Source: Chloranthus sessilifolius (lineage: Eukaryota; Streptophyta; Magnoliopsida; Chloranthales; Chloranthaceae). From it: a stretch of 64,000 nt of DNA. The position numbers and the translations under genes are program-made. The stretch spans positions 122,416,831-122,480,830 of the forward strand of contig CM037585.1 of the NCBI GenBank assembly GCA_021018995.1. Reading direction: 5' to 3'. Positions within the stretch are counted from its first letter, which is position 1. Every line of letters begins with the position of its first letter. A model generated the notes under the pieces. The model had not been told where the DNA came from. It was given only the letters and a program-made list of their open reading frames with translations, and searched no databases. Positions 12,051 to 22,599 of this stretch are shown here, one piece after another.

Positions 12051-13680
12051 AGCAGGTTTACAGGCCAAAATAAGGGCATTCTAAATACCGGTTACTGAGC
12101 CCAAACTACGCCCTTGCTAGGACGAGTCTAAAAAACAAAAACACCCCTTAAACTTAGAAAATAAACACTCCGCAAACTAAAAAAAAATGCCCCCAACATC
12201 CCTAAAGCGAATTACTTGCTTAGACAAAACTAAACTAAACCCAAATAAATGTCCCGAACACTCCAAAGCAAACAAAAAAATAAACCAAATCAACCCAAAC
12301 TCAAAAAATAATAATAAATAAATAAACAACACACCCAAACAAAGTGAACTAAAACTAAAACTAAACCAAAACTGTGCAAAAATATGAGTAATCATAAATT
12401 CCCTTCGCTTCATAAATAAATAAAACCGTTACAAAATACACCAAGGGCATACCCTCTAAATACACAATTTAAAATGGGAAATTTAAAACCAACACCTTCA
12501 AGCCATGCCTGACCTGGATTTATTCGAGAAAGAAGAGATCCTAGAGAGGCCTAGGGAAGAAGCACATCCTGAACGAATTCTAACAAGAATCTCGTCTTCC
12601 ACTCCCGAGCCGACAGAAAAGAAAGAGCGGCTCACCAGAAGCTACTCAGGATCTGACGAATTCACTTACAGAAGATCGGTCTTGGAAACTCCCCAAAAAG
12701 GAGCAACTAACACCGAATCCACAGACCCTACCAAGGAGCAGTTGGCGTCGGTCACGCAAATTCTAACACCACCTTATCCTTGGGTTTCATTTCTTCCACC
12801 TTTAACCCTTCCATCTCTTCTCCCAAGGGGGTGTCACTTCGAATCGGATTGACGTCACCAATCCGACCGCTACCCCACATTCCCAATTCCATCCATTCCC
12901 AAAATATAAAACAATTACAATTTCCTTGGGGTCCAGTACCCGGGATACAAAGTAAATAGGAAGAAAAGACATTAACAAAAAAACAAGAATAAACTAAAAC
13001 AAAAATGAAAGAAAATTGCCCCTAAACCTCTTAATTTTCAATGAGATGCAAAATGAAAACTAGACCCCTAGATCCTATTTATAACCTTATACCCCTTTCA
13101 CCATAAGATGGCAAGTGCCACATTTATGAGCACCCTCCACTTGATTTAATCCAAAGATAAACACATGCCCCCCTTTTAAAGGTTACAATCCAAACAAAAC
13201 CTAAATCGACCAATCAACACCAAACACTCACCCCCACAAGAAACACTAATCCAAGGCAAACTAGATGAACCAACAGGATTAAAACACTTAACACCCATCC
13301 AAAATTTCACACATTTCTAACGAGAGTCATTCCAAATCAAACACAAGATTGAAACAAATATCTTAAACATAAAATTCAACTCATACCTTAAAATAAACGC
13401 AAAAGTCACGAAGGCCTTAGAATTCCCTAAAACAAAAAAAAACTTAATATGCTCTCAAGCTAACCACTCATATCAAGTTAAAGGAATCTAATAAAATAAA
13501 TGCCTCAAACTAACAAAGAAAAAAAATCCTAAATAAAAAACCCGTACATATATCAAATAACATAAAGTTCTAGGTAAATCAAATTAACTTCCAGTTAATC
13601 CCAAATAAATCCTAAAATCCCAAATTAAATCAGAACTAAACCCAAAACAAAATCCTAGAATAAACTCAATCCTAAAATCA
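12051..13680. other. A-rich, C-rich/G-poor filler of the Tat 3' region
   Basis: The + strand is strongly biased to A and C, with runs such as AAACTAAACTAAACCC and long A/C stretches. A 115-residue + frame (12505-12852; MPDLDLFEKEEILERPREE) is rich in Glu, Ser, Thr and Pro and matches nothing I know. I treat it as chance or a remnant. No other feature is supported. Confidence 0.45.
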
Positions 13681-13859
13681 GATAAATGCCCAAATCCAAT
13701 GATAAACAAACAATAATAGTAATAACTTCATTAATAAAAAAATTTACAAGTGCCACAAGAGGCATACCTCCTGAGTTACAACCCAAAACGAAAACCGAAA
13801 TACCTAATCTACAACCCAAAATGAAAACTAAACCTAAGACGGAGAAAAAGCGAGGAGCA

Positions 13860-14720
13860 GCACCTGACTTAAAGTGTCCAATCAGAGGCTTCAGGGAGCA
13901 TTGGTTGGGGAATACGTCCCTCTACTTGTAACGGCTCCTCTTTCGCCATCGTCACCTCCTCCGTCGCCTCCTCAACGCTGCATTCACTGCTCCCTAAAAG
14001 GGATCAATGTGAAAGCTAACCTCCTCTTTCCCAATACCACCCATTCTCAAAGTTATGCCATCCCCAAGCACCACCTTAGATTGAAGAACGTGCAAAATGA
14101 CGAACATCAGAAGAAACGACATCCCGAACGGACGATTGGATCACACAATATCACAGAAACACGGATACCCGAGTGCAAAGAAACTAGAGAAGGTAAAAAT
14201 CAAGACTAAATTGAGAGATACAAAGAAAATGAAAACCCATTTGCTTATATAGAGTACAGACTTGATCGCACGCCCAGATCCCGACGCGCAATTAGATCAA
14301 TCGCTCAAAAACCTGTGCGGAAATCAAATCACGCGCACTAACACTAGCGCATAATAAAACCCTCGCCTGCGCCATCGGCGCAACGCTCCAGTCACGCGCC
14401 TAATACATGACACTTAATCACATTACCCACATTAGCAAAAATGCAGAATCTGAAGGGTCACCCACACAGTGGCCCAGCGACACTCCAATTGCACGCTATC
14501 ACCTAGCCGCTTAATTAGATTACATGCTAGTACCCACACGCAAAATCTAGATTGACACCCGAACACTGCCCCTTTACCAACCTGGCGACCTTTCGATCAC
14601 ACACTATGCTAGAAGCGCGCGAATATAATACGCGCACTCACGAAAATGCGTAATTGACTTCTTTAGCCCAAAATCACGTGCTCCTAAATGAACGCGCAAA
14701 TCAATTCAACGCCTTGAATC
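13860..14720 (-). promoter_or_regulatory. Diverged second copy of the antisense promoter and 5' region
   Basis: The order of motifs at 14080-14350 repeats that at 11480-11720: GGATCACACAATATCACAGA against GGATCACAAGATATCACGAA, then an AAGAAA-rich stretch, then a minus-strand TATA box (CTATATAAGC, 14244-14256, against CTATATATACC), then GATCGCACGCCC and CGCGCAATTAGATC motifs. The minus frame below it is not open, so the coding exon of this copy is lost. The same-strand plus frame 13874-14209 is a shadow. Confidence 0.5.
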
Positions 14721-14829
14721 AGGCATGTAATCCTCAACTACAGTACACCACCAACCAAATAAACATACCCTGTCACAATATGATGTACACCTAACCCGTC
14801 ACGGACCAACCAGAGATGAGTATATTCTC

Positions 14830-15630
14830 TCAAAAGCCCCATCGCAACCAAATTACACCTTTGATAACTTGCACGTCCCTTTACGATCAAAATCCCTCTT
14901 GCGTCGCATCGCGTTACCTGCCAAGCTATTCAAAAATAGAGAGACGCTGATCATCTTCATGTCCCATCGCAGCCGGACATATCAGCATAAATTGATCATA
15001 CCCTACCACGACGATGAATCTTACCACATCACTTAGACCGAAGGCAAGTCCCGTCACGATCCCAAAACCTCATCATTGCCCCATCACGACAGTCAAGGAG
15101 TCACTAGACCAACCCTTCACCGCACACTCGTAAACACGTCTCATCGCGATACAACCACAGCGTGATCTCATATAGCCCAAGATCTAACAAAGAAAGAAAC
15201 GCCATCGTTGTCTTATCATGAAATTAAAACAACTAAGGAATTGACGATGTCTTGCACGTCCCATCGTAACGCCACCACAACTCAAGCATCTTACAAACCC
15301 GTTCTATCGTGACACTACTACCCAAGACACTCAGACAATGTCCCATCATGTAAGTAGGGAGCCTAATCCCCGGAGCCCCATTACATAACCAAATTGAAAG
15401 AAAGCTCAACCATGTCCCATCGCGTAAGCAGGGAACCTAATCCCCAAACGCTTCACGATGCAACAGTCACCAGATGCCATTACAGTAGAAACATAAGGAC
15501 AGAGAAATCTCCCTGATATCCTGCCACATCCCATCTCAGCACGGACATCTCACCAGAGAGGGAACCCTCTAATGTCCCATCGCTGCATCACTACAACAGC
15601 CGATCAAGTCCTATCACAAGTAATGCAAGG
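14830..15630. repeat. Irregular repeats of GTCCCATCGCGA
   Basis: About fifteen variants of GTCCCATCRCGAC occur with spacing of roughly 40-70 bases, for example near 14850, 14958, 15048, 15077, 15140, 15258, 15344, 15413, 15523 and 15571. Two neighbouring copies (15344 and 15413) share a longer stretch ending AGGGANCCTAATCCCC. Such variable tandem repeats in the 3' untranslated region are known for Tat elements and can seed satellites. No coding is seen. Confidence 0.65.
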
Positions 15631-16292
15631 GCCTTCCGCCCAGATCAGGTGAGTATCACCCCCTTTTCAATTACTCAATATTTCTTATAAAATATAGTTA
15701 GCTATGATTAAGTCAAATGTCTTCAAAACTCATCTCTCTCGACTCGTGAATCATTGTAGTCCTCCCACAAGTGACCAGCATCAGTATTCGTCGAGAAGGC
15801 TAAACGGAGCATCCGGCATATCAAGTGTTGTCTTGACAAACACGCAAATGGTCGGGTCCACAAATCCCGTACCGGTGGATCTGCTCAGTGACGTCTCGAA
15901 AGCTGCATTTTTCATAGTTTTACCACCGAAATTGATCCTAAGTTAAATTCCTAAACGTTCAAAAAAAATGAACAAATATTTCCAAAATGCTTAACGAATA
16001 AATAAAAATAAATGCATTGACACCTATCAGTCAAAATTCACTTATTGCCCCAATCTGTTCATTCCCCTGAAAAATCGAACAATGAATATATTCAACTTTG
16101 AGAAATCTCAAATGCCCACTGGAAAAGGGACACCTGACGCTCCATTGGTGTGAGCAATGACGCGCCCGTCTGACATGATTTGAGAAAGCTTTCACCATTA
16201 CATGACATTTTATTTTATTATCGGTCTTTGGACGTTGTCTATGGACATTCGTATGATGCCCTCCGGTACCTCAACTGCGTCAATTCCCTTTA
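15631..16292. other. Non-coding part of the Tat 3' region
   Basis: One 80-residue plus frame (15704-15946) shows no recognisable domain and its neighbours are not open. Nothing else is supported here. Confidence 0.4.
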
Positions 16293-16530
16293 TTTGACTT
16301 GCCCCTTGTAGCAAGTCGCGACATACGGCGGGATGCCCCTTGCACCCACAGATTAGGATCTGATGATTCTCATTTCTGTTTGATTGTCACTCGTAATAGG
16401 TCGCACCATGTGACGGGATGTCCCTTGCACCCGCGGATTAGGATATGCTGACTTACCTAGTTGACTGCTATTCGCAGCACATCGCGATACATATCGGGAT
16501 GCCCTTCCACATCCACGGCCAGGAATATGC
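16293..16530. repeat. Three imperfect tandem copies of about 80 bp before the polypurine tract
   Basis: Each copy has the layout TTTGACTTG...RTCGCGACATAY..GGGATG.CCCTTGCACCC.C.GATTAGGAT.TG. They begin near 16293, 16379 and 16461. The third is the most diverged (CCCTTCCACATCCACGGCCAGGAATATG). Their place just inside the 3' LTR agrees with the hypervariable 3' repeats described for Tat elements. Confidence 0.75.
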
Positions 16531-16682
16531 CTTTCGACAGCTACCACTGGGCCCTCGAATGCTCCATTTTAGCTTGCGCTGATATATAAGAAAGCCAAGC
16601 ATGTTATGTCAGCATCCCTAGTTCACATTTGTAATTTCTCAAGAAGAATGAGAAGGCACCCTTAGGAGAGGGGTGTCTACTT

Positions 16683-16719
16683 CTTCGACGCATTCTTACT
16701 TCGCAAGAACGCGTCGAAG
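16683..16719 (+). other. Hairpin directly before the polypurine tract
   Basis: Arms 16683-16697 (CTTCGACGCATTCTT) and 16705-16719 (AAGAACGCGTCGAAG) pair over 15 bases with one mismatch around a 7-base loop (ACTTCGC). The 3' arm overlaps the start of the purine tract, so the RNA form would present the tract at the base of a stem. Confidence 0.85.
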
Positions 16720-16728
16720 AGGGGCATC
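16716..16728 (+). promoter_or_regulatory. Polypurine tract, plus-strand primer site of the Tat element
   Basis: GAAGAGGGGCATC lies immediately before TGTAGACATCCCC. A purine run next to a TG is the standard plus-strand primer of LTR retroelements and fixes the LTR start at 16729. Confidence 0.85.
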
Positions 16729-16837
16729 TGTAGACATCCCCATTTTGCCCTCTCGGAGTACATAAGTTTGTTCGGTCAACCTTTGACCTTAACTGTGACT
16801 CTTCGAAAAGGACTTACCTTCTCCAAGGGTTTCGAAA

Positions 16838-17166
16838 CCCTAACGCGAGGACCATATGCTAAAATAGTAGTGTATGACTGAACGCGGACTGAAACAATAG
16901 CTCTATGGCTCAGACCCCATGACCCTAATGTGGGACCATATACTGAAATAATAGTATATGACTGAACACAAGATGAAACAATAGCTTTGTGGCTTAGACC
17001 CCATAAAGGTAGGGATTATATACTGAAATAATAGTATATGGCTGGACACAAGCTGAAATAATAGCTCTGTAGTTCAGATCTCATAACCCTAAAGGTGGGA
17101 ACTATATACTGAAATAATAGTATATAGCCAAAACACAGGCTGAAATAATAACTTTGTGCCTCGGAC
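16838..17166. repeat. Four tandem copies of an 81-bp unit in the LTR U3
   Basis: Units share GGGACYATATACTGAAATAATAGTATATGRCTGRACACA...TGAAACAATAGCTYTGTGGCTYAGACCCCATAA. They start near 16838, 16921, 17003 and 17087. The ATAC-TGAAATAATA-GTAT core is itself an inverted repeat. Such U3 repeats are typical sites of LTR regulatory elements; function here is not known. Confidence 0.85.
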
Positions 17167-17665
17167 CCAACCCAGACCCGAGACAATCTCAAATTATGCG
17201 CATTGAACAATGCGTGCAATTCGATTGGACGCCACACCACCAGCGCTCAATCAGTCCTGTTAGACCAAACTTCCCCTCTTTCAGACCGCCTCGAGACCCG
17301 ATTGCACGCTCCAACAAGCGCATGAAATCGGATTAAGCATCCCATCACCGACGCTCAATTGGTCTGTTTCATACCTGGTTTCTAAGTCCTAAGACCGCCA
17401 AAACTCCATGATTAAGCGCCATGCATGTAGCGCTTAATCGAATTGTGCATTCTAAACTAGGCACAGAATTAGTCTAATCAGACTAAGATTGGGACACCCC
17501 GGCTGAGCCAGTCAGCTGGTCACTCACTAAGTCGGTCACCGACTCAAAGTGGTTAAGCGCCTGATATAGGGCGCACAACTCAATTAAGAACCTCGGATAG
17601 AGAGCGTAATTTAAGTTAACTGACTAATTACACACACCCCACAGGGCGCGTAATTAGCAAAATAC

Positions 17666-17675
17666 CTATAAATAG
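17666..17675 (+). promoter_or_regulatory. TATA box of the LTR
   Basis: CTATAAATAG, followed after about 30 bases by ACCTCGACCCAAAGGGACAC, a likely transcription start region. It sits downstream of the GCGC-motif-rich U3 and upstream of a T-rich stretch (17780-18360), as expected for U3-R-U5 order on the + strand. Confidence 0.7.
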
Positions 17676-18379
17676 ACCCCCTTACCTCGACCCAAAGGGA
17701 CACAACAACGACTTCGAGATTCGAGTTTCGAGTTCTCTGCCTTCAAGCTTAGGATTTCGAGATTCCTCTCTGCAGACCCGGCCTTAGGTATAATTTTTCT
17801 TCTAGTTCTTAATTTCTAGCTCTCAGTTCTTAGTTCTTAGTCTCAAAGAACTCAGATTTCAACTATTAGATTTTTTAATTTTCAGTCTTAGGCCGTAATA
17901 CCTTTTTTTTAATCCATATTTTAATCTTTGGTTCTAATTCTTAGTATTTTAGAACCAGTCCTTAATTCTATTCACTATTTTAAAGTCTAATCTCAATTTT
18001 CAGTCCTATCGTTAATCTCTGGTTCTAGTTCTTAATTTCTAGAACCAATCTTTAATCATACGGCCTGATTTTCTGATTTTGATCTCGATTTCAGTCTTTA
18101 AATTTTAGATTCTAGTCTTAATTTATTGATTCCTTATAGTTCTGGATTTTAAATCCCTAATTTATTAATCTATAATCTAAAAACTGTTGATTTTTCAATC
18201 TAAAAATATTGTCTTATAATTCAAATTCAGTTTACTTTAATCTTAGTCACCCGATTTGCCCAAGGGAGCTTATGGAGGGTACCCGGGAATGGGGCCGATC
18301 CTCCTTAGCACAACAGGCCAAATCCTCCCTTTTTTTAGATTTTTAGTAAAAATCAGTTTATCTATTTTAATTAGAGTTT

Positions 18380-18910
18380 CAGTCAAAGTAGTAAATTTTT
18401 AATTAATTAGAGTTTTGATAGAAGTATATTTTAATTAATTAGAGTTTCAATAGAACTAACATATTTGCATTCCTAGTACAATTAGGAGACTAATATTAAT
18501 TATATTTCTAGTGGGATGATGAAAGTTGGTTAGTTATTAGTGAAAGTCAAGTATTTAAATTAATTAAATTCCTAGTATAATTAGGATATCAAATTAGTTA
18601 GACTAAAATACTTAAATCAATTAGACTCCTAGTAGGATTAAGAGACTTAATTAATTAGATTGCAAATAGAATTAACATATTTAGACTCCTAGTAGTATTA
18701 GGAGACTTAATTAATTAGATTTCTAATAAAGATTAAGACACTGAAATTAATTAGACTCCTAGTAGGATTAGGAGACTCAAGTAGATCAGGATATCCAGTA
18801 GACTCCTAGTAGAACTAGGAGAAGTTAATTAGACTAGGATTAAAAGCTAAAAGACCAAGAGTTAGAATAGTATTAAGCATCTTATAATTAATTAGACTCT
18901 CAGTAGAATC
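18380..18910. repeat. AT-rich short repeats in the LTR U5
   Basis: The phrase TTAGACTCCTAGTAGGATTAGGAGACTTAATTAA recurs with changes about every 50-70 bases (for example 18463, 18568, 18623, 18683, 18750, 18805). CTCCTAGT...ATTAGGAG is an inverted pair within each unit. No coding potential. Confidence 0.7.
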
Positions 18911-19238
18911 AGGAAACTCCACTTAATTAATCAACGCAACAAAAGGAGAATAGATTATCTAGACATCCGAGCCACCCAAAGCTGCTAACGTTGGCAGGCC
19001 AACGATTTAGTAAAGAAGGAATCCACACCTCCTCACAAGCATGATCAGTGACGTGTTGCAACGTCGATAAATATCTACAGCTGGCAATCGCAACGAATCA
19101 GGTATTTTCATTACGAAATTACCTCTTTAATCTTAGCACTTATTATTTTCTAATTAATCACACCACCACCCATCGCCAGAGTCCACTCGGGACCGAATTG
19201 GATCACTAATTTCAGGGACCAAAAGGAACCCAGAAAAA

Positions 19239-19697
19239 GTGCGTACCAACAGTACGTCCATGAAAATAGAGTCGATCACTATTAACCCTTATACTGATGG
19301 AACGAGTTGTGCTTCTAAGATAATAGATGATGGGGAGAGGGACTGTGAAGAAATATTTGTAGAAGATGAGAGCGAATTACCTCGTGAATCATTTAAAGGC
19401 AATAAGGATGATCATCTTATGCATACGTCCTTGAAAGAAGATGAGGGGGGAATTGCTACTATAGATGATAAAGAGCAAACGCCTTTCATTTATTTTTACC
19501 GATGAAATATGTGGATCTCCAAGATGATAGCGGATCAAACGTCCATGAAACAAGACGATGATAGAGAATTTATCGGGGAGATGAGAGAAGAATCTATAGT
19601 GGAAACCAAAGTTACATCAACACCTAATAACAATAAAAAGGAACCCCTTAGGAATAGTGAAAAAAAGTTGGTGGGCGTAATGGATACTTATAAGTGA
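19239..19697 (+). pseudogene. Unrecognised acidic ORF broken by one stop
   Basis: A single frame runs from 19239 to 19697 with one TGA at 19503-19505. The product is rich in Asp, Glu and Lys. A short motif, T-S-M/L-K-x-(D/E), occurs three times (nt ACGTCCATGAAAATAG, ACGTCCTTGAAAGAAG, ACGTCCATGAAACAAG at about 19255, 19426 and 19540). No family is recognised. No true ATG precedes the open stretch, since 19239 is GTG and lies in the end of the LTR, so an exon fragment is more likely than a complete gene. It may be the target gene of the Tat insertion. Confidence 0.35.
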
Positions 19698-21690
19698 GTG
19701 TGGGCTAGTTTAAGAGAAAAGTTACTCTGCAAACTACATCGGTAAATAATTTCGAGGGTTCTTAGCAAACCCCATTACCACCGAAGACCTCAACATACCA
19801 ATCAACTCCATAAGGTCAATCTTTTAAATGTCCACTCCCAAACACCTGTACCTCCACAGTGGGTAATAAACGAACCCTCAAAAGTAACTCTGGAGAAGAA
19901 GGAAAGGTGACCTCTGCAAATGCTGAAATTAATAATTTTTATATTTTTAAGAGTATAAGTTTTCAACATATTTAATTATAGGATATACATATAGGAAAGA
20001 TCGCAAAGAAGAATTGATACTAAATATACAACCAAGAGATCACCTCCAAAGGGTGCGCTGGAGGTGAATGGTCAATTAGCTAACATAAAGGTTCAAATAT
20101 ATATATGTTAAATTTAGTAGAATACTTGTTAATTTATATGTGTAGTCTATCCGCAGAAGGACTACAACCGTTTCCACTGGCCTATGAAACCACTAACGCA
20201 ATGATAAATATGATATAGATAAAGCTCTTAATGATGGCCCCGTGGAGTAGAATTTCTCCCCTTTGAAAGTTATTGAGTTATAGTTAATGTAATTTAATTC
20301 TTCTCTTAACAACCTATGTGGCTTTGCAGACGTGAGATTCATGTGACTGATAAACTGTCCATCACGGTGAAGAACTTGTTCTCAGTTTACGGTACTAATT
20401 GGTTTGACAGTGAGGAAAAGTCAACATTTTAAAAGGTACACATGCTTATATTCATAGAGTCGTTCGTCCGATATCCATAGGTCGTCTGGTGTGAGTCAGT
20501 TCGATGATTCTCTTTTTATGGAAAGTACAGATCTTTATTTCATGATATCCATTAGGGTGATATGTGACTTTGTTTTGTAGGCAATTGATGCATACTTTAT
20601 CTTGATGAAGAAACGAGAGAATGATCATAAAAAGAAACTTATAACAAGTCATTTCTTCTCAACTTATTTTATCTTAAGAGTCCAATTTTTCATTTTCACA
20701 TCTTATAATTTGTAATTATCTCTTAAACCTATTTCATATTTTGTTTAGACAAAATTGAAAGAATCGTTGGTGAAAGACGAAGCCGGTACGACCAAAAACT
20801 TTAACGTTTAGACTTCACCCCATGCACTAGGATATAAAATAAGCGAATGTGAGAAGGTAATTGAATAAATTTTAGTACTTCCTTTGTACATATACTATTG
20901 CTAGAGTTCGTCACTTGTCTCTTATAACATGGCTCCACTTAACAGGTTTGTCTTCCTGTCAATAGAGACTATCATTGGTCTTTATTCATATTATACATGA
21001 AGGAGAGGAAAGTTAAGTATTTAGACTCGTCTAGTGGGCAAAGTAACAGTGTATATTGTCTGGACATTGTAAACATATTGATACATATATCATTCAACTC
21101 TAGATCTTTATTGTTATATGTCTACTTAATAAATTTTGAGTGTTCTTAAATATAGAAAAATATTCTTTTTAAGATCCTAGCTCAACAAGGCGATGACAAT
21201 ATCGACGTCAGAGATTGACCGTTTACTAGATCACTTGCTATCCTGCATTAATCAAATTACTTTGATTATAGAGTTTTTATGATAAAGTATATTGACTACG
21301 CATCCCGTGGGCTTAGTTTCGATTTTGATCAATATCATATGTCATACTTGAGAGATAGGATTATGCTAGAGTTACTTAGAGGAGAAGCTAAACCTTAACA
21401 AATTTTGATATGAAATGATCCCGTCTTTTGTATCGTATACTACTTTTTTCTTACAACATCAAACAGGTAGTAGTTTATCAATATGTTCATTAATAATGAA
21501 ATGTAACTGAACTATGAATTCTTAAGACTTTATTTGAATTAAACTATTATTTAGCATTTCTAAGTTTATTCTTTTCTGTAAAGTGTTCTTCAATTAAATT
21601 ACACTTATACTGCAATTTATCATTATCATATTTATTCTATTGTATGTTCAATTTAGTTGCAATTGTATCTCAAATCTTTATACATAAGCT
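19698..21690. other. AT-rich interval with possible exon remnants, unassigned
   Basis: Short open stretches flanked by AG and GT are seen, for example around 20323-20431 (reading about RREIHVTDKLSITVKNLF) and 21290-21390 (ASRGLSFDFDQYHMSYLRD). They may be exons of the same decayed gene that ends in the GRF fingers, but I cannot name it. No repeats or RNA genes are seen. Confidence 0.3.
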
Positions 21691-22220
21691 GAAATGGACG
21701 TCTGTTTTGGTTGTCGAATGCGGGGACATTAGATTAAAGATTGCCCGCAAAAGAAGATCGTTGATGAAAAGGGTGCACCCCTATGTTACTGTAAAAACTA
21801 GCAGTGCTTAGTGTTTCAAACTCTGACAATAATCCCGACCATAAATATTATAAGTGTTACAATTGTGGGTTCTTCATATGGGAGGACGAATATTCAGGAT
21901 TGGTAAATCGGACTGTTGGGAACGATGAAATAGTTCACTTGGACGATGCTCGTCCTCTTTGCTACTGTCAAAAGCAATCAATGCTGCGAGTTTCAAACTC
22001 TCTCAAGAATCCCGAACATAAGTATTTTACATGTTATCAATGTCGATACTTTAGCTGGTTGGACGAACGTTCTTGAACTCCGGCGCTGGCGTCGAAGTTG
22101 GAAAACATCAAAAGGGACGATTTAAAAATAAAAGTAATGGTGGAGATTGAAGAGCTCGCCAAAAAATTTGAAGTGACTACGTCAATAAGCAGTAAAGGAA
22201 AAGGAAGCCTTCCTTGATTT
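21691..22220 (+). pseudogene. Broken exon with a CCHC zinc knuckle and two GRF zinc fingers
   Basis: After a likely AG acceptor the frame reads AEMDVCFGCRMRGH-stop-IKDCP, a CCHC knuckle (C-x2-C-x4-H-x4-C) interrupted by a TAG where Trp or similar is usual. Two GRF-type fingers follow: a C-Y-C start, then KYYKCYNCGFFIWEDE (copy 1, with a TAG and a one-base frameshift near 21800) and a C-Y-C start then KYFTCYQCRYFSWLDE (copy 2, intact, in the open frame 21804-22076). A Lys/Glu-rich helix follows to about 22218. GRF fingers bind single-stranded nucleic acid in topoisomerase III, APE2 and related proteins; plant TOP3A ends in this type of finger, but many plant GRF proteins are small and uncharacterised. 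The breaks show a pseudogene. Confidence 0.65.
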
Positions 22221-22599
22221 AGGGTTATCTACATATTTTAGTTAGCTTTATCTATGATTGTTTAATAATTTTGCGCTGTTACAAGTGAAGCACCGAAGTA
22301 TTTTTAATTTCCTGAAAGTTATTTCTATAAGTAAATATAGTCTACTACAATATTGTTGTAAGGTGCGTACTACTACAAACTTTTTCAGTTTCTATTTGAC
22401 TGCTTTGGATATACATGCAACGAATATGACAGATGATCTGACTAAAATTATTGATGGGTCTTAATAGCTTTAAGGGAAAAGTGAAGTAGATTTTTAGTCT
22501 ACTAATAGAAGTTGAGGTTAATTATCATGCATATATATGTACGTGTGTGAACAAGGGAGTGTTCTTTTAATGTGGTGGTATTCAATCCATTCCTTAAAG
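22221..22599. other. AT-rich spacer before the satellite
   Basis: One chance frame (22258-22464) and nothing recognisable. ATGCATATATATGTACGTGTGT occurs near 22527 as a short alternating stretch. Confidence 0.4.

Larger units (their letters stand above)
1..19251 (+). mobile_element. Ty3/gypsy Tat-lineage LTR retrotransposon, 5'-truncated by the window edge
   Basis: The pol domains run in the order protease, RT, RNase H, a second RNase H of the archaeal/plant type, integrase. A very long 3' region follows, with an antisense PMD gene, then a polypurine tract and a 3' LTR. The second RNase H and the antisense 3' gene are known marks of the Tat/Ogre branch of plant gypsy elements. At least 19 kb is in view; the 5' LTR, primer site and gag are outside. 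The pol frame has many stops and several frameshifts, so this copy cannot encode its own enzymes. The end at 19251 is uncertain; an alternative is 19079 (see the LTR entry). Confidence 0.85.
16729..19251 (+). repeat. 3' LTR of the Tat retrotransposon
   Basis: It starts TGTAGACATCCCC after the purine tract and contains a TATA box with a plausible R region. Two ends are possible. ATATCTACA at 19071-19079 is an 8/9 inverted match to the start, giving 2351 bp. ACCAACA at 19251 gives 2523 bp and marks the change to different, repeat-motif ORF sequence. The other LTR is outside, so target duplication cannot be tested. The U3 is rich in the GCGCAATT motif also found ahead of the antisense gene. A kpn-like GGTACCCGGGA occurs at 18278. 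Confidence 0.75.

Noticed and set aside
12505..12852. Possible small protein gene on the plus strand of the Tat 3' region
   Set aside because: Low-complexity composition, no domain and no partner frames; likely chance in A/C-rich DNA.
19082..19096. TGGCAATCGCAACGA after the LTR as a primer binding site of a tandem element
   Set aside because: It does not match a tRNA 3' end I know, and no gag or leader is seen downstream; a 3' LTR needs no primer site.
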